From: Oncomelania hupensis
Taxonomy: Eukaryota > Mollusca > Gastropoda > Littorinimorpha > Pomatiopsidae
Direction of reading: 5' to 3'
Length of the DNA: 64,000 nt
NCBI GenBank assembly: GCA_036898135.1
Contig: CM072514.1
Location: 84,125,122 to 84,189,121 of the forward strand
Of this stretch, positions 11,768-22,259 are shown piece after piece. Below the pieces are notes generated by a model. It did not search any database and was not told the origin of the DNA. It worked only from the letters and a program-made list of their open reading frames with translations. The number at the start of each line of letters is the position of its first letter. The stretch's first letter is position 1. The position numbers were made by a program, and so were the translations under genes.

Positions 11768-11783
11768 ATCGGATAATCAATAC
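11768..11783. repeat. Target-site duplication, 5' side of the Nimb-like LINE
   Basis: ATCGGATAATCAATAC, matching 5660-5675 exactly. It marks the 5' end of the element and shows that the insertion is not 5'-truncated. Confidence 0.9.
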
Positions 11784-11859
11784 TTTTCAATGTATGCACC
11801 GTTTGGCCACAATCGGTCAAAACTAATCAGAATGACATCATTAATTTAAAAAACAATCT

Positions 11860-12250
11860 CCTATAGGATTTGAAGAAGACTGTAGATCAGTTTTAATGGG
11901 TCCAAAACCTCGATGGGTACGCAGGACTGAATGTGACATATTGGACCAGCGTTGAATGTGACATTTACTGATTTAGACCAGAACTGAGTTTGACATTTGG
12001 ACCAATTAGAACTGAATAAGTGTGACATTTGAACGAGGATTGGTTTAGGACCAGTTCGAACGAACTTAATACGACATTGGAACAGAACCAAACAGAGCTA
12101 TAGACTAAATGTAAAATTAGACCGCATCTAAATGTGACATTTTAACATCACTGCGATGTGAACAGACTTTAACCTCACAAAAATGTGACATTGAGAAAAA
12201 ATTGAGCCGGGATTGCATGTGACACGTAATTATGGCCCTGATTGAACGAG
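11860..12250. repeat. Degenerate short tandem repeat (GAATGTGACATTTGGACC-like)
   Basis: The phrase (A)TGTGACAT(T)T(GG)ACCA recurs about ten times at irregular 30-45 bp spacing, with much divergence. An old decayed array; non-coding. Confidence 0.65.
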
Positions 12251-12409
12251 ACACAAGACCAGGATGCCTTTGCCTTCAATCCATGCATTCAAGCACACAG
12301 AATGAATCGCCTTTTTTAAGCCTCTCTCCCTTCAATAGCTCAGTGAGGTTTTAAAAATAATGTACAGTATCCGCGCGACCGCGATCTGCATTTACTCGTG
12401 ACGCTGTCT

Positions 12410-12905
12410 CGAGTGTAAGCTTATTTACCCCCCTAGTAACCAACCGCTTCTAACTTCATTGAAACACGATCATTGAATAGCAATTAAACTAGGTAGCCTT
12501 TAATATAATAGAAAGCCACCTCGCCATTATGAAGTCACGACCCGTTCCTACTTTACTGAAAACTGATCAGCCAATCACTGAATAGGAATGTATATTATAA
12601 AGCCTGTGATAATTAAAAGTCAAGTCTCCATTATATTGAAGAAGCAACTTCATCGAATACCGATCAATGAATGGCAAAACTATGTAACCTTTTTATAAGA
12701 AAACGCCGAACCAAGTCTCCATTGAAAAAGTCACACCGTGTGTAGCCTTTTGATAATAAAAAAAAGAATCGAAGTCGCTATTGTGAAGTTCAAAAACAAC
12801 CCTTCCCAAATGCCGCTGAAAATCAGTTAGAGAATGGTAAGTAAGCTATGTAGCTTTTTTGCTCAATACGGAGCCAACTCGCTATTGAAGAAACCACAAA
12901 GGCAG
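12410..12905. repeat. Relic ~90-110 bp tandem repeat
   Basis: Five to six diverged units share the order TGTAGCCTTT(TATAATAA), a CCAAGTCTCCATTaTGAAG-like segment, CACGACC(C)TTCC, and CTGAAAATCGATCAxxGAATGG. Similarity between neighbours is low but the order is constant. Confidence 0.5.
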
Positions 12906-13265
12906 AAGCTGGATTGTGAAAGGCAAAATAGGGGTTAGGGTTAAGGAGTGCCTCACTGGTAGTAATCAGAGCTGATCTTATTTTTGTATTTTCTATATAT
13001 CTCTTTCTTTCCTTCATTCATTCCTTCATTCATTCTTCATTCTTTCTTTCTTTCTTTTCTCATTTTTTTGGGGGGTCTAGTCTCCTTCAATCCTTTTTTC
13101 TTGGGCAGCTTCTTCTTGGGAGATTTCTTTAAATCTCGTACAGGAGTTCACTGTCTGAATGACGACGATTTTCTTCCCTCTCCTCCCTCATTCCCTTTTC
13201 TTATGCCTTTCCAATAGACCTTCACACAAAATCCAGACTGTTACGTGTGTTTAAAAAAAAGATAT
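12906..13265. other. No gene; CT-rich tract
   Basis: Contains GGGTTAGGGTTAAGG (about 12931), a short telomere-like word, then a TTCATTC/TTCTTTC-rich stretch. No coding sequence recognised. Confidence 0.5.
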
Positions 13266-13481
<216 letters not shown>

Positions 13482-14147
13482 TTTCAGACGAATTATTTGC
13501 AAGCAATGTACCTGAGCAGTTTATTCGTCTCAATACTCTGTGCGAAAGTGCACAGGAAAAATCGCTAGGTTCGATACCAAATGGTATGAAAAGCACCTGA
13601 TTGTGTTGAAAGAAGTCACGAAGGTTGTGAAAAGAGGCGCAATAACGAGTACGCTATTATCTCCATTATTTTGTTTCTCTCGCTGAGGGTGCAAAGAATT
13701 AAATGTAGCCTATATACGCGACAGGTTATGTGTCGGAGTCTTGCCAGGCCAGTTCTTACAAACACAATAAATAAAATTAAAAAAAAAAAAAAAAAAAATT
13801 TATTAATAATAATAATAATAATAGCATTTATATAGCTCTCAAACCAGATTCGCGGTCGGGTTAACTCACCAATCAGGCTGAAAGTGCGGCGATCTATACC
13901 AACATACACACGCTCATAGGTTTCATCCACACACACACACACCAATCACTCAAACATATGGTGTAATGGTAGGGAGATCGCTATTAGAAGACAGAAAGGA
14001 AATAGAATTTTTATTTCTGATTGACTGCATCCATTCTTGAAGGGAGCCTGGGAGGAAACCGCGAAAGAACTCTCGGTGACCTCAATAGTCTCGTACCTAA
14101 GTCACACACGTTCGCTATGGATTTCCTGTAAATAATATTTAGATGGA
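13482..14147. other. No gene; poly(A), (AAT)n and a SINE/LINE-like 3' end
   Basis: A poly(A)/(AAT)n tract (13780-13822) is followed, reading the minus strand, by the end GAGCTATATAAATGC. This is the same style of 3' terminus seen at 25550, 42445, 44230 and 47706, so 13790-13945 may be a short minus-strand retroposon. Confidence 0.35.
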
Positions 14148-14383
14148 GGTTTTGCAGATGACATTGATGGTTTGGCTGGAGAGGAACAACTTGAACAGCT
14201 GGTACAGAGGCTTGACACCGCCTCCAGAACTTTTGCAATGGAAATAAGTGCTGAGAAGACCAAAATGGTAACCAACAACACCAATGGCGTCAACACGGAC
14301 ATCAAAGTCCAATGTCAATCCCTCAACACAGTACACTGTACAGCTTCAAATATTTAGGAGTAATTGTATCGGACAATGGGTTC
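14148..14383 (+). mobile_element. RTE-like LINE copy, left half (split by later insertions)
   Basis: Translates to the F-A-D-D-I-D-G-L-A-G-E-E catalytic region of an RTE-type reverse transcriptase, followed by A-M-E-I-S-A-E-K-T-K and the start of the F-K-Y-L-G motif. The copy breaks off in the middle of the D-N-G-S motif. Matching sequence resumes at 22297 in the same orientation, with about 25 codons missing and the piggyBac nest between. Confidence 0.85.
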
Positions 14384-14536
14384 CAAAAGTTCTTTTTTTT
14401 TTTCCTTTTTTTTACGTCTCTTTTTTAATTGCTGCTCTTTGTGCGTGTGTCTGTGCGGTGCACATGGTGTGTGTAGGTGTGTTTGTGTGCGCTTTGATCT
14501 CTGCGAGGGAAAGCGCCTTATAAATAAATAAATTAA
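14384..14536 (+). mobile_element. Short tailed element interrupting the RTE copy (tentative)
   Basis: A T-rich start, a TG-rich middle, then AAAGCGCCTTATAAATAAATAAATTAA. Together with the (TAA)n on the far side of the piggyBac (22273-22296) this reads as a retroposon with an A/T-rich tail, cut in two by the piggyBac. No tRNA-like head is visible. Confidence 0.35.
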
Positions 14537-14549
14537 CCCATATATGCCT
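14537..14549 (+). repeat. piggyBac left terminal inverted repeat
   Basis: CCCATATATGCCT begins immediately inside the left TTAA. It pairs with 22260-22272 with one mismatch. Confidence 0.85.
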
Positions 14550-14678
14550 GAAAAATTTTTTTCGTCCAAAATATGTTAAGTGTGTGTGAAATACATAGAA
14601 AAACACGAGAAAAGTTGTTATTTGAATGAAAACTTAAAATTTATTGATTTAGATAAACAAGTCTTGGTGTTCCATTTT

Positions 14679-14710
14679 GTACCCGCTAGGCGCGAGAGGG
14701 TACAGGTTTT
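14679..14710 (+). repeat. piggyBac subterminal inverted repeat, left
   Basis: GTACCCGCTAGGCGCGAGAG followed by GGTACAGGTTTTT matches the reverse complement of 21865-21897 with about four differences. Probable transposase-binding repeats, as in other piggyBac ends. Confidence 0.75.
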
Positions 14711-14923
14711 TCCGAAAAACAATTTGTTTAAAACTAACTAAAGCAATAGTGCCTCAAAGACTTTTTAAGGCAATTTTCAAACAACAATGATGAAATGAAG
14801 GCAAACAACTTAGAAACAACAAACAAAGTTAAAAAGTCATATTGTCATCTTGAAAGTTCTGCATTTCTGTGACTGGCTGGTTTCAAAGTACTGTCTACTG
14901 TCAATTCAGTTTTTATGATTCAT

Positions 14924-17900
14924 TCACACAGCATCTTGGGTGTGAAATGTGGCAAAGCACTTGGTGTGGAGTCGCACGTTGCATTTGATGCATTTCTGTT
15001 GAGCTTTGCCTTGACAGGCTGCACATCTTCCCCTGCTCGTGACCCTCTCGATCAGATGCCCTTTTCCGTCCAGGCGTAGGGCTTTGGGTACTCTCCTGTC
15101 CAGGCTCCTGCATCGGCCAAGGGGGCGTCCAATTCGACCTGGCTGGGCGGCTCTTGCCAAGTAGACAGTGGCTACTTGCCGTCGGATAGCCAGAAGATCC
15201 ATGGGCTGCTGCATGCCAGTGGGCGTGGCTCGATACAAGTGCCAGGCCTGCTGTACCGACAGATCAATGCAGTACGCCAAGATTGACCAGTACCATTTCT
15301 TGGAGCGGATTCCAGTGCGATATTTGTCAATGTTCTGGTCAGATCTGTCAACTCCTCCCATTGTTTTGATCAAAGCTGGCTGTGGGATGTCAATTTTTTT
15401 TTTGTCTTGCCGAGACCATCGGTTGGCTGTTCGAGTGGGATGAACGCCCACTTTGTTGGAAACGACGTTCACAATGCTGTTGTCGTTCCAACGCACCACA
15501 AGGAGGTTACTGGCTGTGTCTGTGTAGTAGTCGTAAGTTCCCCTTTTGGTTTTCTGCATGCTTTTGACGTCCATAAGAGGACAATCCTCCACCCTGTTGG
15601 ATCTGATGGTACCAGTGCATGCAATTCCTTTGGATGACATATAATCCACTAACTTCAGAGAGGTAAACAGATTGTCAAATGTCAGGTGAAAGGCGTCACC
15701 CTCCTGGAGCTCAGACACCAAATCAATCACAACTGACCCTCCCATTCCAACTCCAGGACACTGAGCAGCAGCTTGTTTTCCTTGAGCTCCTTGGTACGGT
15801 TCAAATTGAACCACGTAGCCCAGCGGTGTGGCCAAAACCCACATCTTGAACCCAAACCGTATTGGTTTGCCTCGAATAAACTGCTTTGCTCCATGCCTTC
15901 CATAGTACGGGATCATGTTCTCGTCAATGCTCAAGTCTTGCTGCTTCAGGAAGTACCGCAGACATCGTTCATTGATCATTGTGAGCAGAGGTCTGACTTT
16001 CGCCATTTTATCAGTGGCATCCAGGTCACTGTTGTCGCTGACATGGAAATAGCGCATGATTTCCTCAAATCGATCTCTGGACATGGATGCAGAAATAGCT
16101 TCATTGCAGATGTCGGGGTCCTTCGACCAGTACATTCGTTTTCTTGGCACTGTACTGTATCCAGAAACGAGTAGAATCCCTATGAAGGTTCTTATGTCAT
16201 CACAAGAGACGTTGAACGAGTGGTTTCCCTTGAATGCTGCATAGCCCTTTGTTTGTTCTGTGATAAGGTCAATTACTTCGTCATCAAAAAACAGTTCAAA
16301 CAGATTCACAGGATCAGTAGGCAAACGAGAGGCATCAGCTTTGGCGGATGACCAAGTGAACTGGCTTTTTTGGCGATCATTCAAGTCCACCTTTTTCCAG
16401 GATCGTTTCTCAGGTCTGTGTGGAGGCAGTGACCTCTTTCGTTGTTTCCTTGCTGGCATGGTTGAGGAGGCATCACGGGTTCGCTTTCGAGGTCTTCTGC
16501 TACTTTCATCAGAGGAGGTGCTTTCATCAGACGTCCCAGATTCCTGCAAAAATCATAGTTACTGTAATGATGCATGTTCGACTTCTAGAACTAATGCATG
16601 CCACGTCATAATAATTAGACGTCATTAGTTACAGAGTGACGTCACAACTTGGAAGCTTAACCGACTAGCTTGCATACACCGGTGCCGGTGTGCATGAAGA
16701 ATCTTAAAGGGCAACTTAAGCTTAAGTTCGCTTACTTAAGCACATGGAGAGTTCAAACTTAAGCTTGAGTAAGCGAACTTAAGCTTAAGTTGCCCTTTAA
16801 GATTCTTCATGCACACCGGCACCGGTCCTGTGAGGCTGGATTCGAGAAATAATAAAACCTCAGAAATAACTCAACGTTCTAGAGTCGGGTATTATTATTT
16901 GGTGGCAGCGGAAAGCACCGGTATTTCGGCTCAGCGTTTTGTGTGTTTTTAGCTTCCGAATACGCATCAAAATGTCGTTCAAACCTCCACCAGCCTTCGA
17001 CCTTCACCGGCCAGAAGAGTGGCCGCAATGGCGTTCACGTTTCAAACGGTTTTTGCAAGCCGCGAAACTCGATAGGGAAGCGGTTCCTGTCCAGATCTCG
17101 TCCCTCATCTATTCGATTGGGCCGCAAGCAGATGCGATCTACGCTACTTTCGCTCTTGACGAGGAAAATGTGACTTTGGATGAAGTTATCGAGTATTTCG
17201 ACGACTACTTCATGCCGAAGAGAAACCTCATACACGTCCGTTCGAAATTCCATGCCAGATCTCAACATGCTGGCGAGTCCGTGGAAGAATACGTCCGTGC
17301 TCTTCATGCCCTTGCTGAACATGCAGGTTTTCCTGACAAGGATGAATGTATCCGTGACAAGCTTGTGTTGGGTCTCCTTGACTGTGATCTCAGTGAAAAG
17401 CTACAGTTGGAGCCCAATCTCACCCTTCACGATGCCGTTCAACAATCTCGACAGCACGAACTCGTCAAACAGCAGATCCGAGAACAACGCGGCGAGGTTG
17501 ATGCCGTCAACAGCCGGCGCCGTAATGGTCCTCCTACAATGAGATCATCCTCTGCTCGGGACGACGACGACAGCGCTCAACGGGGTGGCCGTGCAGCTTT
17601 CCGTGGCAGACCAGGTCCACGTGGTGGGTCACGTCCTCGTGGTCATCGTGCGCCACAGCCGGAACCGACTCACCACCATCATCAACACCACGACGGCAGT
17701 TCTTCCAAGTGCGGAAATTGTGGCCGTGATCGACACCGCTCCAGAGCCGAGTGTCCCGCGTTTGGCAAACAGTGTTATAAATGTCTCAAATACAATCATT
17801 TTGCATCTAGTTGCCGCAGTAGCCGAGCAAACGTGCGCGTGCATGATGTTGAAGATGATGTCAATGATGATGTCAATGAGTCCTTTCTCAGTGCGATTGA

Positions 17901-20900
17901 CATGCCTGATGCAGAGCCTCCGTGGCGCGTGTCCTTGAACCTTGGTGGACGTGCTATTTACTTTAAGATAGACACTGGCGCAGATGTCTCTGTGATATCG
18001 AAGAAAACATTTTGTTCACTTTCTCCTAGACCTCACCTGCAGCCTGCCAAAGTTGCGTTGCGCAGTGCTGGCGGTGTTTTGAATTGCATGGGTGAATTTA
18101 TGGCAATTACTCGTTATCATGATGTTCCTGTTTCTTTCAGGTTGTTTGTTATTGATGCTGATACAGATAGCCTCCTCAGTCGGTCTGTTGCCAGCCACAT
18201 TGGTGTTGTAACGAGAAGCGTCGACACCGTGTCCCCTCCAGCATCACCCCTCAGCAGCATCGAGATCCCCGTCAAGTGCACACCAGTCACAATCAGTCTC
18301 CATGACAACGTTGAGCCCTACAACCTTCCCACAGCCAGAAGAGTCCCGATTCCACTTCTTGACAAGGTGAAGACCGCGTTGGGCAACATGGAGAAAGCTG
18401 GAATCATTGAACCTGTCACAGAAGCGACTGACTGGTGCAGCCCCATGGTACCAGTCATGAAGAAGTCAGGAGCCATACGGATATGCACCGATTTTAAAAG
18501 GTTGAATTCCGCAGTTAAGAGGGAACGCTACATCCTCCCAACAATCGATGATATTTTGCACAAGCTGCAAGGTTCCGCCGTTTTCAGCAAACTGGATGCT
18601 ACGTCTGGGTATTGGCAAATTCCTTTGGATCCTGCTACAGCCAAACTCACAACTTTCATCACCCCGTGCGGTCGATATTTCTACAAGAGATTGCCCTTCG
18701 GAATTTCAAGTGCACCTGAAATCTTTCAGCGTACGATGGAGAGTATCTTGGGTGGTGACGAGAATGTGATCTGCTACCAAGACGATGTGATGGTTCACAG
18801 CCAGAACGAAGCGGACCACGAAAGGCACCTTACCCGTGTGATGATCAAGCTTGAGCAAGCAAACCTCAAGTTGAACCACGCTAAGTGCGAGTTCCGCAAA
18901 CGAGAAATTGAGTTTCTTGGCCACAGGATCAGCAAGGACGGCGTTTCTCCCGACACAGAGAAAGTCAAGGCGATTTTGGAGATGCCAGCGCCAACGAATG
19001 TCCCGGAACTCCGACGGTACATGGGGATGGTAAATTTTCTCGGCAGGTACGTGCCCAACCTTTCTGCCATTCTCCGTCCAGTGTCTCAGCTCCTGGAAAA
19101 GGATCGTGCGTGGACGTGGGGTCCTGCACAAGCCAACGCCTTCCAGTGTGTGAAAGAGCTTTTAACGTCTGCACCTACTCTCGCCTTCTTCGACTTGTCA
19201 AAGCCGACAATCGTCAGCGCAGACAGCAGCTCCTACGGTATCGGTGCGGTTCTCCTTCAGGTTCACAACAACGACCTGAAGCCCGTCGCTTTTTGCTCGA
19301 GAACCCTCACACCCGCCGAAAAGAAATACGCCCAGATTGAGAAGGAATGCCTTGCGTCTGTCTGGGCATGCGAAAAGTTTGAGCGATACCTTATTGGGTT
19401 ACCAAGCTTCACCTTGCAGACGGACCACAAGCCGCTGGTCCCCCTGATCAACGTCAAAGATCTGCAAGACACCCCTCTTCGCTGCCAGAGAATGTTGATG
19501 CGCCTCATGCGTTTCAATGTCACAGCCGAGTACATCCCTGGAGCGAAGCTCGTTGTTGCCGACACTCTGTCCCGAAGCCCATTACACGACAGAGCAGATG
19601 CCAGCCATCCAGTCGTAGACGCGCTCATCGAAGACATCGACGCTCACCTGGATGCCGTCAAAACAACATGGCCAGTCGCAGACACGCGTTTTGTCCGAGT
19701 TCGCGGACGAGAGCCGCAAGGATTCCGTGATTCAAACGGCTATCACGTACACACTCGACGGTTGGCCAGACTACGTTAAAAACACTGCACCAGAACTGAG
19801 AGATCTGTACAGTGTCCGTGACGAACTGAGCGTCTACAACGGCCTTCTTGTCCGTGGCACCAGGATCGTGGTGCCTACAAGTCTCAGGAAAGATACGCTG
19901 CAGAAAATTCACGACGGTCATCTTGGTATTACCAAGTGCCAAGAACGTGCCAAGTCGTCCGTGTGGTGGCCGGGCATCGGCGGTGAAATCAAGGCAATAG
20001 TGTCCTCTTGCCAGCATTGCGTGGAGCACCAGCCGTCTCAACGCAAAGAGCCCCTACTGACCACGCCACTGCCCCAACGTCCCTTTCAGCAGGTAGCTGC
20101 TGACCTATGCTTTCACAACGGCAAGCAGTACTTAGTCTTAGTGGACTACTTCTCCAGGTATTTGGAACTCGCCTACATGCCAGACGTCACAGCCCCGACA
20201 GTGGTGGGAAAATTGAAAAACATCTTTGCCCATCATGGCATTCCAGAAACGGTCGTCACTGACAACGGCCGGCAGTTCGTCTCTCACGAGTTCTCCAAGT
20301 TCTCTGACGAATGGGGTTTTGCACATGTTACTACTTCCCCTCACTACCCCCAAGCGAATGGCGAAGCTGAGCGCGCTGTCCGTGAGGCAAAGAAGATCTT
20401 GTCGCAAAAAGATCCGTTCCTTGCGCTATTGGCACATAGATCGGCCCCCACTACACCTACTGGCTACAGCCCGGCTGAGTTGCTTATGGGTCGTAAGCTA
20501 CGTACAACGGTACCTACATTACCTGTCAACCTAGAACCGCGCAAGGTAGACACGTCTCGAGTGGCGGCGAATGACCAGAAAGCAAAAGAAAACAACAGCA
20601 AGCATTTTAACAAGCGTCATGGAGCGCGCGCCTTGCCTGTCATCAGTCCGGGTACAGAAGTGCTACAGAAGCTGGACAACGAGCGCCAGTGGTCAGGCCC
20701 AGCAACTGTGATTGAACGCTGTGCGCCGAGATCCTACCTAATCAAGAATGCAGCTGGCGTGTTCAGACGCAACCGTCGCCATATTCGTCCCTCAGCTCCT
20801 TTCAAGCAAAGCTCTAGCCCTCGTCCGTACCGCCCTTTGCCAAGAAAGTCCGTTGATGGTCCGACGCCTCAAGCGCAAGCGCCCGCAAGTCATGTTATGT

Positions 20901-21368
20901 CCGGTGATCCAGTGCGTCCCGCACTGTCACTGTCTTACACCCTGTCCCGACCTGACCCGGTGTCCGGCGACACCCCGGTGTGTGCGCCTTCCCCTGTGCT
21001 TCCTGGCGCCCGCACTACCCGTAGTGGCAGAACAGTGAAAGCCCCTGTCCGCTTTCCCAACTAAATCCCTGTCCGCTTTTCTAACCAAGTTTAATTAGTT
21101 ACTGTTCGACATGTTTGTTCTGGTTGATCATTTTCTGATACTGAAAGAGGGAGATGTAATGATGCATGTTCGACTTCTAGAACTAATGCATGCCACGTCA
21201 TAATAATTAGACGTCATTAGTTACAGAGTGACGTCACAACTTGGAAGCTTAACCGACTAGCTTGCATACACCCGGTCCTGTGAGGCTGGATTCGAGAAAT
21301 AATAAAACCTCAGAAATAACTCAATGTTCTAGAGTCGGGTATTATTATTGTTACAATGAACAAAAATT

Positions 21369-21441
<73 letters not shown>

Positions 21442-22065
21442 ATGCCAGCATATCAGTAGGGGCCTATTGTGTGGCGTAGTAAATACATGTACACGTCTTT
21501 GCATAACATAGTCTTCAAACACCAACGATACTGTTTCAAACTGGCAGAAAACAAATAGCTACTTACATCATTTGACTCGGATTCATCATCGGTTTCTCCA
21601 AAAGTGCTTTTGCCGTCTGGGTAAAACACGGTTGCAGTGGCTCCTGACAACAGCTGCCTTCCATTTAGGTTCTGAATGCTGGGGCCTTCTCCCTCTTCGT
21701 CGCCGCTGTCTTCGTCAGTGAGTGCATCTACAGGTGGTGGTTCAATGAAAACATCAGCTCTTTGGAACATTCCATCTTCTTCAAGAATATCCAGCACCTC
21801 ATTGACATTATACGACCTGCAAAAAAATCGTAAATCACAAAAATAACTAAGACTTCAGTAACGCAAAAACCTGTCCCCTCTCGTGCCTAGAGGGTACTTT
21901 TCGGTACAGCAGTTTAACCTGTCCTACAACATACCAAAATCAAAACAATTCAAAACAGACAAAACCGTTTCTAGATATGCTATATATCTACAATTTTGCT
22001 TATATATTGTTATCAAAAATGTTGACCATTAATAAAATATTGTCTCACCTTTTCTGACTTGCCAT
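14924..22065 (-). CDS. piggyBac (PGBD-like) transposase, three exons, all open
   Basis: Exon 1 is 22065-22049 (ATG, then A-S-Q-K, donor GTGAGA). Exon 2 is 21816-21567 (acceptor TTTTTTTGCAG, donor GTAAGT). Exon 3 is 16543-14924 (acceptor TTTTTGCAG, stop at 14924). The phases agree and predict 628 residues. The N-terminus is acidic, with the F-I-E-P-P...T-D-E-D-S-G-D-E pattern typical of PGBD proteins. The DDE/D-type domain shows its three aspartates in L-S-I-D-E-N (about residue 296), L-T-F-D-N-L-F (379) and G-G-V-D-R-S-D (488), spaced as in known piggyBac enzymes. A Cys/His-rich C-terminal domain (about 596-623) would bind the element ends. The enzyme would cut at TTAA and excise without a footprint. 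Intron 1 is 232 bp. Intron 2 is about 231 bp without the Gypsy copy, 5023 bp with it. Splicing is inferred, not observed. Confidence 0.88.
16563..16899 (+). repeat. 5' LTR of the Gypsy element, carrying a 142 bp insertion
   Basis: 337 bp against 195 bp for the 3' LTR; the whole difference is the foldback at 16680-16821. It contains a palindromic TGACGTCA (16637-16644), the consensus cAMP-response element, and an AATAAA (16851-16856). It ends TATTATTATT rather than the usual CA. Confidence 0.92.
16680..16821. mobile_element. 142 bp foldback (palindromic) insertion inside the 5' LTR
   Basis: Two arms of about 58-64 bp (16683-16740 and 16758-16821) are near-perfect reverse complements around a ~17 bp loop (CACATGGAGAGTTCAAA). 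The outer ends read TGCCGGTGTGCATGAAG. The 3' LTR lacks the whole segment. Either a small foldback MITE inserted after the Gypsy, or a palindrome was lost from the 3' LTR; the first is simpler. No clear target duplication can be assigned. Confidence 0.8.
16900..16911 (+). other. Primer-binding site of the Gypsy element
   Basis: TGGTGGCAGCGG begins at the first base after the 5' LTR. It is complementary to a tRNA 3' end of the form CCGCTGCCACCA. The tRNA identity is not assigned. Confidence 0.7.
16972..19779 (+). pseudogene. Gypsy gag-pol: gag, protease, reverse transcriptase, RNase H (frame-shifted end)
   Basis: The ATG at 16972 is the first in a frame open for 935 residues. A gag domain (1-240) has basic Arg/Gly-rich and His-rich stretches. 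It is followed by two CCHC zinc knuckles (about 247-282; C-x2-C-x4-H-x5-C, then C-x2-C-x4-H-x4-C). The protease has I-D-T-G-A-D (about 333-338). The reverse transcriptase (about 447-630) has an unusual Y-Q-D-D catalytic box (602-605). The RNase H (about 750-880) shows A-D-S-S-S-Y-G, the conserved Glu and T-D-H-K-P-L. After the RNase H, near 19690, the meaningful frame jumps by +1 and this frame runs on to a chance stop at 19779. The shift lies between domains and is probably a one-base mutation or assembly error. Confidence 0.9.
19694..21064 (+). pseudogene. Gypsy pol continuation: integrase and C-terminal domain
   Basis: This frame holds the rest of pol, offset +1 from gag-pol. An HHCC zinc-binding motif (H-D-G-H-L-G...S-C-Q-H-C, about 19910-20022) precedes the DDE core. 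The core residues are A-D-L-C-F (about 20100), V-T-D-N-G-R-Q (about 20258) and N-G-E-A-E-R-A (about 20358). A basic C-terminal region with R-S-Y-L-I-K and R-R-N-R-R-H follows, the GPY/F-like module of Gypsy integrases. A Pro-rich tail ends at 21064. The integrase joins the cDNA to host DNA. There is no chromodomain and no env-like frame. The frame is open further upstream (from 19652), but that part is out of the domain order. Confidence 0.88.
21143..21154 (+). other. Polypurine tract of the Gypsy element
   Basis: GAAAGAGGGAGA lies directly against the start of the 3' LTR, as needed to prime plus-strand DNA synthesis. Confidence 0.75.
21155..21349 (+). repeat. 3' LTR of the Gypsy element
   Basis: 195 bp, identical to the 5' LTR apart from the inserted foldback and one C/T change (CAACGTTC against CAATGTTC). 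TGACGTCA lies at 21229-21236 and AATAAA at 21301-21306. Confidence 0.93.
21372..21436. repeat. (GA)n microsatellite in the piggyBac intron
   Basis: About 30 GA units just beyond the 3' LTR duplication, within intron 2 of the piggyBac gene. Confidence 0.95.
21865..21897 (-). repeat. piggyBac subterminal inverted repeat, right
   Basis: Partner of 14679-14710, in inverted orientation inside intron 1 of the transposase gene. Confidence 0.75.
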
Positions 22066-22259
22066 GATGAGCAGAAAATCGCTGCAGTTTCATTCAAAAT
22101 GGCGGCGCAAAAAACACAATGCAGGGGAAGTAATGCCGAAATGCATCTTACCTTGACGCAGTGGTCTCCCTGTAACTGTAGACCCCAAACTTTAGGGTTG
22201 TGCTTAAGTGTATATAAAAATAGGCATACATTCATGTAGTGTTCCCTTTTCTACCCTCT

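Larger units (their letters stand above)
16563..21349 (+). mobile_element. Mag-type Ty3/Gypsy LTR retrotransposon, nearly intact
   Basis: Flanked by a perfect 5 bp duplication GTTAC (16558-16562 and 21350-21354). Parts: 5' LTR 16563-16899, primer-binding site directly after it, gag-pol from 16972, polypurine tract just before the 3' LTR, and 3' LTR 21155-21349. Short LTRs starting TGTAATGATG and a single gag-pol frame fit the Mag lineage, which also includes Steamer-like elements of bivalves (lineage inferred from layout and motifs). The LTRs differ by one substitution over 195 shared bases, so the insertion is recent. It lies antisense in intron 2 of the piggyBac gene. Confidence 0.92.

Noticed and set aside
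19652..19779. Programmed +1 frameshift for the Gypsy pol
   Set aside because: The shift lies between RNase H and integrase, not at gag/pol, and no slippery signal is evident. A mutation or assembly error is simpler.
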